Source of the DNA: Kiritimatiellia bacterium
GTDB lineage: Bacteria; Verrucomicrobiota; Kiritimatiellia; CAIVKH01
Length of the DNA: 64,000 bases
Direction: 5' to 3'
Assembly: GCA_027493775.1 (NCBI GenBank)
Contig: JAOSKE010000004.1
Coordinates: 62,001 to 126,000, forward strand
Shown here: in pieces, positions 40,276-49,876 of the stretch
Layout: the number at the start of each line of letters is the position of its first letter
Numbering within the stretch: the first letter of the stretch is position 1
Position numbers and translations under genes: made by a program
The notes under the pieces: generated by a model
Seen by the model: the letters and a program-made list of their open reading frames with translations, nothing else
What the model was told of the DNA's origin: nothing
Database searches by the model: none

Positions 40276-41748
40276 ATGAACGAGAATATGAAACGCCGCA
40301 GCGGAGGGGTCATCACCTACACGCTTTTCATCATTGTGATTGCCGCATTCACCACCGCGCTCTTTGCGTTTATGTCGAATATCGCGGAGCGCAAAGTCGA
40401 GGGCCGCCACCGCTACACGCGCGTGGTTGAGGTGGATGAGGACACGACCGATCCGGCGGTTTGGGGTCGGAACTGGCCGAATCAATATGATTCGTATCTG
40501 AAGACAGCGCTGCCGACGAAGACGAAGTTTGGTGGGCACGGTGGAAGTGAATCATTGCCGGAGGAGAAGATTGAACGCGAACCGTGGTTGAAGCGGATGT
40601 TTTTGGGCTATGCGTTTTCGATTGATTATCGCGACCGGCGCGGCCACGCCTATATGCTGGAGGATCAAGAGATGACCGAGCGCTTGACCAAGCCGCAGTC
40701 CGGTTCGTGTCTGCACTGCCACGGCTCGCTGATGCCACTCTATCGCGAGTTGGGCGACGGCGATGCGATGAAGGGCTTCGCCGAGTCGTATAAGTTTTCC
40801 TATAAGGAACTGAATGCGAAATTACATGATATGGGGCACGGGCATCCGGTTTCCTGCGTGGACTGTCATGACCCAGATACGATGCAGGTGCGCGTCACGC
40901 GACCCGGCTTCATAAACGGGATTCAGGCTTTTGCTTCATCCGATGCGCCCGCCGACCAGTTTGCCTCGATTGCAATTTGGCGCGAGGGCAATCGTGAGAA
41001 ACCGTATGATCCGAATAAGGAGGCGACACGACAGGAGATGCGTTCGTTTGTCTGCGGTCAGTGTCACGTGGAGTATTACTGCGCCACGCAGATGCCCTTG
41101 GAGTTTCCGTGGAGCAAGGGATTGAAGGCGGAAGACCTTGAGGCGCATTGGAACGGACGCAGCTTCGCGAACGGTTCGCGGTTTTTTGATTACGTCCACG
41201 CCGAGACGGGCGCGGAAATTTTGAAGACGCAGCACCCCGAATTTGAGTTGTGGAGTCAGAGCGTCCACGCGCGGAGCGGCGTCTCCTGCGCCGATTGCCA
41301 CATGCCCTACATTCGTGAGGGCGCGACGAAGATATCCGATCACTGGGTGCGCAGCCCGTTGCTCAACGTCAATCGCGCGTGCCAGACCTGCCATCGCGTG
41401 CCGGAACAGGAACTGTTGACGCGGGTGGATCTGATTCAGGAACGCAACTACGACTTGATGAAGCGTTCTGCTGCGGCGCTGATGGATATGATAGATGCGA
41501 TTCAAGAGGCGATTGCTGCCGGGGCGACCGATGAACAACTCAAGGCCCCCCGTGAATTGCACCGTGCAGCGCAGTGGCGTCTTGATTTTATTGCGGCCGA
41601 AAACTCGATGGGCTTCCACGCCCCGCAAGAAGCGGCGCGCATCCTCGGGGAGGCCATTGATTACGCCCGCCAAGGCGAACTCGCCGCGCGAGCCATTCAG
41701 CCCCCGCCCGCGTCCGCCGCTGCGCCAGCGGCGAAGAGCGATGGTTGA
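40276..41748 (+). CDS. nrfA: Ammonia-forming cytochrome c nitrite reductase, all-CXXCH variant
   Basis: Pentahaem enzyme reducing nitrite to ammonium with six electrons, 490 residues. Haem motifs in order: CLHCH (about 144), CVDCH (194), CGQCH in [11 protein letters not shown] (260, with the active-site Tyr), CADCH in [10 protein letters not shown] (340) and CQTCH (374). Most NrfA proteins use CXXCK for the catalytic first haem; here it is CXXCH, as in the Campylobacter type. The N-terminus ([20 protein letters not shown]) is an uncleaved-looking helix, so the enzyme is probably membrane-tethered beside NrfH. Confidence 0.94.
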   Translation: MNENMKRRSGGVITYTLFIIVIAAFTTALFAFMSNIAERKVEGRHRYTRVVEVDEDTTDPAVWGRNWPNQYDSYLKTALPTKTKFGGHGGSESLPEEKIEREPWLKRMFLGYAFSIDYRDRRGHAYMLEDQEMTERLTKPQSGSCLHCHGSLMPLYRELGDGDAMKGFAESYKFSYKELNAKLHDMGHGHPVSCVDCHDPDTMQVRVTRPGFINGIQAFASSDAPADQFASIAIWREGNREKPYDPNKEATRQEMRSFVCGQCHVEYYCATQMPLEFPWSKGLKAEDLEAHWNGRSFANGSRFFDYVHAETGAEILKTQHPEFELWSQSVHARSGVSCADCHMPYIREGATKISDHWVRSPLLNVNRACQTCHRVPEQELLTRVDLIQERNYDLMKRSAAALMDMIDAIQEAIAAGATDEQLKAPRELHRAAQWRLDFIAAENSMGFHAPQEAARILGEAIDYARQGELAARAIQPPPASAAAPAAKSDG

Positions 41749-41829
41749 CGGACCGACAGTACCGGGATAGGCTGCCCGTGAACGATAGGGGCAGAAATGG
41801 GTCCTGCCTTTAGACAGGGGAGGTGGCTG

Positions 41830-44800
41830 ATGTCGAGCTCTCGCTTTTTTATGGTTGCCCTCGTAATCGCTGCGGCCAGCGCTTATGGCGAGTCGGCACA
41901 ATTCCGATTATTTGACCGCGTAGCGGAAAGCGCTGCACTCGAATATCGCGAATCTTCACAGCCCTCGGTGAAGCAGATTCCGTTAGAGCAGCGATCGGTC
42001 GGCGTCTGGGATGCCACACTGGACTTGGTGCCGGGCGAGTACGAATACCGGTTTGTTGTGGATGATCAATATCGGTTTAGTGATATCGCGCGAACAAATG
42101 TTGTTCGCAAGGACGATGGTTCGATCTGGTCTCAATTCCAACTGAAGGCAGGCGAACGATTTTTCAATGTCGCACGACCGATCACACCACCAGAGACGCG
42201 AGAGAAATACACCGTTCGGATCGCTTATCGAGATACCAGCGCCTCGGTGGTAAAGCTCGCTGGCGAGTTTAACGGATGGTCCCAAGAGTCTATGCAGCGG
42301 GTTCGCGATGGCGAATGGGAGCGCGTGCTTCGGCTGCGCGAGGGCGACTATGCGTATAAGTTTGTGGTGGATGGGAAGTGGCTTTTAGACCCGGAAAACG
42401 GCGAGAGAAAATCGGTCAATGGGGTGGAAAACTCGAAGCTGTTGGTGAATGCATCTACGGCAATCACCGAATCGGACGTCACGCGAACCCTCGAACCCAC
42501 TGGCGACGAAGTAGTGAGCGTATTTCGGCTCTATGCCCCGCAGGCGGATGAGGTGTATCTGGTCGGGGCGTTCAATAATTGGAATGGATCGCGCGATCCG
42601 ATGATACGCCGTGGCGAGATGTGGGAGACCGCATTGCCGCTGAAGGAAGGGGAGTATCAGTTCAAGTTCAAGTCGCACGATAACTGGTGGACCGATCCGA
42701 ACCATCCACCGACCGAAAAGTCGGATGGGAACTCGGTCATCGTCATTCGCCGCGCCACGGAGGAACCGTCCGACCCCCGTGCAGCTCTCGGCGTACTACG
42801 AATGTAGCGCGGATCCTCTTGGAGGCGAATACGGATTTGCATGCGTTTCAGCAGGAGCTACCGCGGCAGTATATCCGTACCTTGGCACAGGACGGGTTGG
42901 GGTTGAAGCTCGCCGATGCGACCTTGCTTCGCCCCGACTTGGTCCCCGAATCCACCCCTGCGACGTGGACTTGGCGTGTGGAGGATATCGGCGGGCGGCC
43001 GACGATGAAATTGGGGGTGGGGGAGAATACCTATGCCATGCCGTTGGAGCATCCTCTACTAGAGCCGCCGGGTGAGTGGTTGGCCACGCTGCGAACATTT
43101 GCGTCAACTGCAATTGCGGAAAATCCATTTGAATGGAACGGCCCGACTTCGCCCCCGCCGGATTCGGCGTGGGCACAGGCGTTGGAGTGTTACAACAGTG
43201 GCGAGGCGATGGGTGGCGTGTTTGCGGTGAATGCGATGACTGCCTTTGGCCGTGAGGCCGGGTGGTCGCGCGAGTTGTGTCGCGATCTTGCCGTCGCGTA
43301 CGCGGAGCTGGGAAATCAAAATCGTTTTCCGAGTGTGACGGGCTGGTCGCCCTACGTGTTCTCCGCGCGGGCGGTTGTGTATGCGGACCTTGCGCGTGGA
43401 GATGCGGAAAAAGATGAGACGATGGCGTATGTGCTGAGTCGGATCGGACGCCTTGCAGACGGTCAAAAAATGCTGCCGGATAACCCCGAATCGTTTTACG
43501 GAAAAATCGCAGCATTTATGACGCGGGGCGATATTGCGGGGTTTATGGAGTGGGTCGGATCGCCCGATCAGTACGGTTATGAAGCGCGTGAGGATGCGCC
43601 GAGTTATCCATCGCAGATTGCCGATTGGCCTGACGAGCAAAAGGCGATTGCGCTGCGCTCGTTGGCGGACCTGTTGTTTTATGACGACCAAGAGACGCTT
43701 TCAGGCATCTATTTGCAGGCGTCGTTGAGTTTGCGTGCCGATGATTTTGGAGATCGGATCAAAGCGCTTGCGCGTGGCGGTGTGAGTGCGGGCCATCGCT
43801 ATGCCTCTCAAGTGCTGGAGATCGCGGGTTGCACGAATTTATGGAATGCGGTCTTGCGTGGAGAGGCGTCTGAGTTCTGCGATGGTGACGCAAGTCGCCT
43901 TGCGCCTGGAACGCCTAATATAGATGCAATTTCTATGCTGTATAAACAAAAGCGGCGCGAGCTACTTGATAGCACGTCTGCGCCCATCCCCGAGGCGGCC
44001 CGCTTGATTTTATTGAGTGACCAACTGAACGCCGCTTGGTGGTATAATGCCAACTTCTTAGCTGGCCTGGCCTCTGACAGTGCGGTCCGCGATCTCAATA
44101 AGTTGATGTCATCGTGGCAACTGCTTCAACCGGAGATGACTGCCTTCACTCGTTTTCGCATGCGGTACGTATTGAAGGATACGGGATACAGCGCCATCCG
44201 TGATCCGTTTGAGCGGAGCAAGTTGGGTCCGGATACGTTTCAATACATTAGCCTTGTGCGTGGTTCGTTCTATACCTGGTTGATGCCGAAGGCGCAGAGT
44301 TTTTATCCGCAGATCGTCTATGTGCAAAGTGATTTGCTGTTCGATCATCGCGAGTCGTGGTCGGTATATGTGGAACAGAATATGGACCGCTTCCGCGCGA
44401 ACTCACGACGGCTGGCGCCGATGATTGCCGAAGGATATCCGCCGCCGGGGCCACTGCCGCGTCCGGATGATCCGAACTTTGAACCGAAGGAGATCCTGGA
44501 GAAATCGTACGCACTGAACCGACGCTTGGGCGATGAGTGGAAAAATAGCGACGATCCGGAGGGGGCCGATATTGCGATTGAGTTCTACAAGCGAAGCATG
44601 CAGATCACCCCTTACGAAGCGGGTATTTATAGAACCATGACAGGGTTGTTGATGCAGCAGCAACGGTACGCTGAAGTGTTGGCGCTGGTGGATCGTTTCC
44701 CCGAAACCACCGAAGGGCTTCAACGGGTGGCGATGCAGCGGCAGGGGGCGTTCGCTGCGTTTGCGCTCGGAGATAAGAAAAAAATGCTGAGCCTTGCCGA

Positions 44801-45548
44801 GTCTGCCGCGCAATCATGGCAGGCTGGCGCAATGGTCTCGTATGCGTTTTTTCTGGATATGTTGGGTCGGAAAGAAGAATCGCGCGCGTGGTATCAGAGA
44901 CGTGACGTACGCTATAACGCCAACGACATAACGTATTATTGGTTCCGCGACGAGAAGCTGAAAGAAAAGGCGTTAGCACGCGGCGTGGAACAGACCCAGT
45001 GGCTTGAGCAATTTGAAGACTTGGATAAGGCGAACAAGGAAGGGCGTTTTAGTTTCAATGAGTTTAAGGGGCATCCCTACACCTACATACTGGCTGATCG
45101 CTGGGATCGCGCCCTGTGGTTGTTGAAACCGTTGAGTGAAGCGGTGCAAAATGACTATATCTGGTTCACGCTGATGATCGTTGCGCAACACGAGAGTGAC
45201 GTTGAAGCGCGGAACCTTGCACAGCATGTATTGGCAGATCACGTGTGGAACTCATGGGGCGAGATGGCGCGTTTCCGGCGCAACGAACGAGGCTGGCAGG
45301 ATGTTGTCATTTCCGCGCGCAACGAATTCAATCAACCACCTATGAACTATTTCGCGTCCATTCTAGCCGAGCAACGCGGCGATAAAGACCTGGCCCTACA
45401 GCTTTTGAAACAGATCCTTGATGATCCGTATAATGACATGGGTACCTGGTTCACACTTGCTTGGCAGTCTCTGGAACGCTTGGGCGAGAATCCCCGTGTC
45501 TTTGTCGCCCGTTCTTTGGCAAAAGCCACGCCGGAAGTCGAAGAATAA
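41830..45548 (+). CDS. Large secreted protein: three CBM48/AMPK-CBM-like domains plus helical repeats, frameshift joined
   Basis: The ATG at 41830 follows GGGGAGG and gives a signal peptide (SSSRFFMVALVIAAASAYGE). Three glycogen-binding-like beta domains follow: about residues 30-85 (LVPGEYEYRFVVDD), 118-180 (VKLAGEFNGWSQES) and 220-290 (VYLVGAFNNWNGSRDPMIRR). The frame ends at a TAG near 42806, but the other frame is open upstream of it and runs to 45548. A C5 tract (GACCCCC, about 42774-42779) is the likely slip. The second part, about 910 residues, is alpha-helical with TPR-like units (IYRTMTGLLMQQQRYAEVLA) and unrecognised. If not one gene, the second part lacks a good start. Confidence 0.62.
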
Positions 45549-46136
45549 TTGCGCCATAGCGGGAGACGCAAACGCTTGCGTCACTTCTCAAACTCCCGTC
45601 CGGGGAAACTCAAACGATACGTTCGACGGCGGGGATGCGTTCGACAACTTCGTAGAGCCAGCTCCTGTTCATCGTCGCCTCGAAGGCGAGCGCACCGAAG
45701 GTCGGTGAAAAGATTGTTAACCACGGAAATACGCGGAAAGGAATGGGGGAAGGAACCACGGATGGACACGGATGGACACGGATTGGGTATGGAGAGGGAA
45801 CCACAAAAGGCACAAAAGTCGGAACGTAGGGCGTGAAAATTTTCACGCCAGAAAAGGGCGGGATGAATTTGAACCACGAATGGACACGAATGGACTCGAA
45901 TTGTAATTTCTGAAGGTAGGGCAGGGCCGAGCGCACGGAACGTCGGTGAAAAGATTTTTAACCACGGAAATACGCGGAAGAACGCGGAAGGCAAACTTTC
46001 GTGTGGTGCACGGTATTGCTGTATTGGGTAGGGCGTGACCGCCCTCCAGAGGCGGGCAAGGCCGGGCGCGCCGCAGGAGTTGTAGGCCTCACACCTGCCA
46101 CCTACAGGAAGGTTGCGCACGGGCCCAAAATTTCGC
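45549..46136. repeat. Gene-free mosaic of dispersed intergenic repeats
   Basis: No gene is supported. Modules in order: GAGCGCACCGAAGGTCGGTG with AAAAGATTGTTAACC (45697-45722), AACCACGGAAATACGCGGAA (45719), GAACCACGAATGGACACGAA (45875), a second GAGCGCAC..GGTGAAAAGATT (45930), a second AACCACGGAAATACGCGGAA (45960), GGTAGGGCGTGACCGCC (46028), and the 73-bp block at 46064. Module order partly matches 35.5-35.8 kb (AAGGCAAAC, CGTGTGG, then TGGTAGGGCG). It ends exactly at the left end of an IS3 element. Confidence 0.75.
46064..46136 (+). repeat. 73-bp dispersed repeat, copy 2
   Basis: Identical by eye over 73 bp to 35301-35373. The match stops at base 46136, directly abutting the TGAG end of the IS3 copy at 46137, so the insertion probably cut a longer repeat. 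Confidence 0.85.
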
Positions 46137-46169
46137 TGAGCTTCCCCCGATTTGTGAACAGTGTCGGGT

Positions 46170-47229
46170 CTAACGGTTGGTGGGGTACTCCTCTTTGTTG
46201 TTGTTTTCAATGTCAGTTTGCTGGATGGATTGGGTGTCCACGGAAACGCAAGCGGGCTCTGCTGGAGAGCAACTCGCCGAGGGATACGTGGATATTGCGA
46301 CCACAGGTCGGGGCCGGGGAGTCATCTCCCCGGCCTTTTCCTTGCCGACCTGGGGAGCAAGCGATGCCTCTGAAAACTCCGCCGAAGGCGTCTTGGGCAA
46401 CGACTGCCTTTCGAAGGCCGCTGGACTCATTCCCAGCGCGGTGTGGATGCGGCGCCGATTGTAGTACGTTTCGATATAGTCAAATACGCGATAGCGAACC
46501 GCGGCCAGATCGGGCATTTCCCACCGGTTGAGTTCTTCGCGTTTGATCACACCGAAAAAGCTCTCCATGGCGGCATTGTCGTAGCAGTTTCCCCTGGCGC
46601 TCATGCTGCGAATGAATCCGAAGGCCTCCGTCCGTTGAATAAATGCCTCGCTGGCATATTGGCTACCCCGATCGGAGTGGACCACCACGCCGGTCGGCCA
46701 GCCTTGGCGTTGGGCGGCCATCTGCAAGGCATCGGTGACCAGGCTGCTTTCCAGATGATCGCCGAGTTGCCAACCGACGATTATGTGCAGATACAGATCG
46801 AGTACGGCGGCCAAATAGACCCAGCCCTGCCCACTGTGGACATAGGTGATATCCATGGCCCACGCCTGATTGGCATGGGTTATTTCCATGCTTTTGAGCA
46901 GGTTGGGCGCAATCGGGCCACCATGCGAACTCTCGGTGGTTCGCGGCGCCTTGCGGTGCGGAGTGATCGCGTACAGACCGGCTTCACGCATCAGGCGCGC
47001 CACACGATTTTCACCGCAGATCATGCCTTCGGCTCGAAGCTGGATGCAAATACGTGGACTTCCGTATCGCTGTTGATGCTCCTGATATACCCGGTCAATG
47101 GCCTGCGTCAGCACGGCGTTTTCCTGGGCACGAGGACCGGGCTCCGGCGGATCGGTAAACGCTCGTGCGCGACACGCTCAGGACTTCGGCCAACCGTTGC
47201 ACCGGAAACTCGTCGGCCAGTTGATTCAT
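46170..47229 (-). CDS. IS3-family transposase OrfB, copy 1, frameshifted
   Basis: rve-type DDE integrase. From the ATG at 47229 it starts MNQLADEFPVQRLAEVLSVS. An extra G near 47150 (GCCGGAGC where copy 2 has GCCGAGC) breaks the frame after SVYRS; the rest is intact. Catalytic blocks: AWAMDITYVHSGQGWVYLAA (D), VVVHSDRGSQYAS (D) and NAAMESFFGVIKREELNRWE (E). The C-terminus extends about 50 residues past the usual AFE motif, into a Pro/Ser-rich tail. Confidence 0.88.
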
Positions 47230-47573
47230 CGCCGACCTCCTTTGGGCATCTGTTGGCTGAAAATATTCAAAGCCTTTTTTAAAATGTCGCGTTGCTCCCG
47301 CAGATCTTCCGCCTCCAGACGGGCGGCCTCTAAGGCCGCCACCAACTCGCTCGGCTTCATCTGATCAGTTCCGGTCATTGCCTGATCGGCCCGTTCCAAC
47401 TGCTCCCGCTTCCAGCGGGCCAGTAGATTGCCTCTGATACCCAGTTCGCGAGACACCTCGGCGCATGGCTTGTTGGTCCGGATGACTCGATTAACAGCAT
47501 CGCGTTTGAATGCATCATCAAAATGACGCCTCGTTTTCGCTTGGTTGGTCGTTGTGGTCATAACTTTTTTCAC
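47226..47573 (-). CDS. IS3-family transposase OrfA, copy 1
   Basis: A 115-residue helix-turn-helix protein: RRHFDDAFKRDAVNRVIRTN, then CAEVSRELGIRGNLLARWKR, followed by a leucine-zipper-like coiled coil (LVAALEAARLEAEDLREQRD) and ILKKALNIFSQQ, the standard IS3 OrfA ending. The stop overlaps the OrfB start at ATGA, which allows coupling or frameshift fusion. The protein sequence equals that of copy 2. Confidence 0.93.
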   Translation of the reverse strand: MKKVMTTTTNQAKTRRHFDDAFKRDAVNRVIRTNKPCAEVSRELGIRGNLLARWKREQLERADQAMTGTDQMKPSELVAALEAARLEAEDLREQRDILKKALNIFSQQMPKGGRR

Positions 47574-47634
47574 TATCAGCTAAGACCCAACGCTGTCTAC
47601 TTTTTCGGGGGAGGCTCAGCTTGGAGTTCGCCTA

Positions 47635-47826
47635 TTGCGGTTTATGTACAGCGTCGTGGGCGGTTCAGGAACAGCAAGGCGGATCACTATGCGTACGCCT
47701 ACGGTTGGCCGACCGCCTGAAGTCCGCGGCGGCGAAAACAACGTACTCGAAACCTACACCCACGGCCCCGATCTGAGCGGCACGCTCGGCGGGGCAGGCG
47801 GAATCGGCAGTATACTGTCAGTTGCC
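47635..47826 (+). pseudogene. Rhs/YD-repeat protein remnant
   Basis: About 60 residues ending GENNVLETYTHGPDLSGTLG then GAGGIGSILSV match the conserved core of RHS repeat-associated proteins (usually ...TWGLDLSGSLQGAGGIGGLL). The fragment is cut on the left by IS3 copy 1 and on the right by the MITE-like element at 47827, so both ends of the gene are lost. Rhs proteins are large surface or toxin-delivery proteins; this is only decay debris of one. Confidence 0.7.
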
Positions 47827-47991
47827 GGTTCTGCTGAAAAACCCCTGCTCAAAAATATTTGGAAAATCCTTCCGAAAAACGACCTCGCCAAATGCCCCAC
47901 AAGCCACGATCTCTGCCTGCCCCTTGTGTTTTGACCCCCTTTTTCAAGGCAAGTTTTTGCATTAGGGGGTTTTTCGGCAGAACCAAATGTC
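47827..47991 (+). repeat. MITE-like element, copy A
   Basis: A non-coding element with terminal inverted repeats GGTTCTGCTGAAAAA (47827) and the complement of GGTTCTGCCGAAAAA (ending 47984), then AAATGTC before a TA at 47992-47993. The 158-bp core is about 90 percent identical by eye, in opposite orientation, to 53020-53177. The left flank has lost the GACATT extension seen in copy B. Its right TA is also the target of the IS630 element. Confidence 0.82.
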
Positions 47992-48473
47992 TAGAGCCTT
48001 TCTCAAAAGTTTTGTCCTGAAAAAAGGGTGATAAAAAACTTTTAATTTTTGGGAGATGCTGTATGAAGCTGGGAAATGCCGGTCTCGAAGACATTGCCAA
48101 ATCCCGAAAACTGCAAGCCCGAGGAGCTGCGGCTGGCAATAACGACCGCCCCAACCATGCGTAGCCGGGACCGCCTGTACGCTATAAATGCGCTGATGCT
48201 GGAGATGGACTTCTCCCAAGTCGCCAAGCTTTTTGCGGTAAGCGAGCGCACCCTCACTCGCTGGGTACACGCATGGAATCAAGCCGGCATTGACGGGCTG
48301 ATTGAACATGCTCGGTCGGGTCGGCCGCGCAAGATTCCCCAGGACCGCGTATCGCAGATTGTGAACCTAGTTGAGCAACCCGGACTGGCAGATCAACACC
48401 ACTGGACCGGGGTCAAGCTGCATGGCTATGAGCCTCCCCCGAAAAAGTAGACAGCGTTGGGTCTTAGCTGATA

Positions 48474-48821
48474 GTGAAAAAAGTTATGACCACAACGACC
48501 AACCAAGCGAAAACGAGGCGTCATTTTGATGATGCATTCAAACGCGATGCTGTTAATCGAGTCATCCGGACCAACAAGCCATGCGCCGAGGTGTCTCGCG
48601 AACTGGGTATCAGAGGCAATTTACTGGCCCGTTGGAAGCGGGAGCAGTTGGAACGGGCCGATCAGGCAATGACCGGAACTGATCAGATGAAGCCGAGCGA
48701 GTTGGTGGCGGCCTTAGAGGCCGCCCGTCTGGAGGCGGAAGATCTGCGAGAGCAACGCGACATTTTAAAAAAGGCTTTGAATATTTTCAGCCAACAGATG
48801 CCCAAAGGAGGTCGGCGATGA
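48474..48821 (+). CDS. IS3-family transposase OrfA, copy 2
   Basis: Same 115-residue product as copy 1: helix-turn-helix (CAEVSRELGIRGNLLARWKR), then a leucine-rich coiled coil and NIFSQQMPKGGRR. Its TGA overlaps the OrfB ATG. Apparently intact. Confidence 0.93.
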   Translation: MKKVMTTTTNQAKTRRHFDDAFKRDAVNRVIRTNKPCAEVSRELGIRGNLLARWKREQLERADQAMTGTDQMKPSELVAALEAARLEAEDLREQRDILKKALNIFSQQMPKGGRR

Positions 48822-49876
48822 ATCAACTGGCCGACGAGTTTCCGGTGCAACGGTTGGCCGAAGTCCTGAGCGTGTCGCGCACGAGCGTTTACCGATCCGC
48901 CGAGCCCGGTCCTCGTGCCCAAGAAAACGCCGTGCTGACGCAGGCCATTGACCGGGTGTACCAGGAGCATCAACAGCGATACGGAAGTCCACGCATTTGC
49001 ATCCAGCTTCGTGCCGAAGGCATGAGTTGCGGTGAAAATCGTGTGGCACGCCTGATGCGTGAAGCCGGTCTGTACGCGATCACCCCGCACCGCAAGGCGC
49101 CGCGAACCACCGAGAGTTCGCATGGTGGCCCGATTGCGCCCAACCTGCTCAAAAGCATGGAAATAACCCATGCCAATCAGGCGTGGGCCATGGATATCAC
49201 CTATGTCCACTGCGGGCAGGGCTGGGTCTATTTGGCCGCCGCACTCGATCTGTATCTGCACAAAATCGTCGGTTGGCAACTCGGCGATCATCTGGAAAGC
49301 AGCTTAGTTACCGATGCCTTGCAGATGGCCGCCCAACGCCAAGGCTGGCCGACCGGCGTGGTGGTCCACTCCGATCGGGGTAGCCAATATGCCAGCGCGG
49401 CATTTATTCAACGGACGGAGGCCTTCGGATTCATTCGCAGCATGAGCGCCGGGGAAACTGCTACGACAATGCCACCATGGAGAGCTTTTTCGGGGTGATC
49501 AAACGCGAAGAACTCAACCGGTGGGAAATGCCCGATCTGGCCGCGGTTCGCTATCGCGTATTTGACTATATCGAAACGTACTACAATCGGCGCCGCATCC
49601 ACACCGCGCTGGGAATGAGTCCAGCGGCCTTCTGAAAGGCAGTCGTTGCCCAAGACGCCTTCGGCGGAGTTTTCAGAGGCATCGCTTGCTCCCCAGGTCG
49701 GCAAGGAAAAGGCCGGGGAGATGACTCCCCGGCCCCGACCTGTGGTCGCAATATCCACGTATCCCTCGGCGAGTTGCTCTCCAGCAGAGCCCGCTTGCGT
49801 TTCCGTGGACACCCAATCCATCCAGCAAACTGACATTGAAAACAACAACAAAAAGGAGTACCCCACCAACCGTTAG
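48818..49876 (+). CDS. IS3-family transposase OrfB, copy 2, two indels
   Basis: From the ATG at 48818 the first 200 residues are intact, including AWAMDITYVHCGQGWVYLAA and VVVHSDRGSQYAS. One base is missing near 49451 (GCCGGGG where copy 1 has GCCAGGGG), shifting the frame before the catalytic Glu block. A T is gained near 49633 (CTTCTGAAAG against CTTCGAAAG), which restores it. These sites differ from the break in copy 1, so each copy is complete where the other is broken. Confidence 0.86.

Larger units (their letters stand above)
46137..47618 (-). mobile_element. IS3-family insertion sequence, copy 1
   Basis: A 1482-bp element with ends TGAGCTTCCCCCGA (46137) and the complement of TGAGCCTCCCCCGA (ending 47618), typical TG...CA IS3 ends. 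It carries orfA and orfB on the minus strand, overlapping at ATGA. No 3-bp duplication is seen (CGC on the left, GCT on the right), unlike copy 2. It is almost identical to 48429-49909 in opposite orientation. Confidence 0.92.

Noticed and set aside
41772-41794. Hairpin CTGCCC/GGGCAG after nrfA as a terminator
   Set aside because: The stem is only 6 bp and no T run follows; it may be chance.
45610-46210. Open frames of 108 and 209 residues on the minus strand in the repeat mosaic
   Set aside because: They run through repeat modules that recur in other frames elsewhere, and they show no domain.
47565-48480. A single inverted-repeat super-element formed by the two IS3 copies as a composite transposon
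   Set aside because: Copy 2 has its own CTA duplication and copy 1 lacks a matching one, so they inserted separately; the 810-bp spacer has no complete cargo gene.
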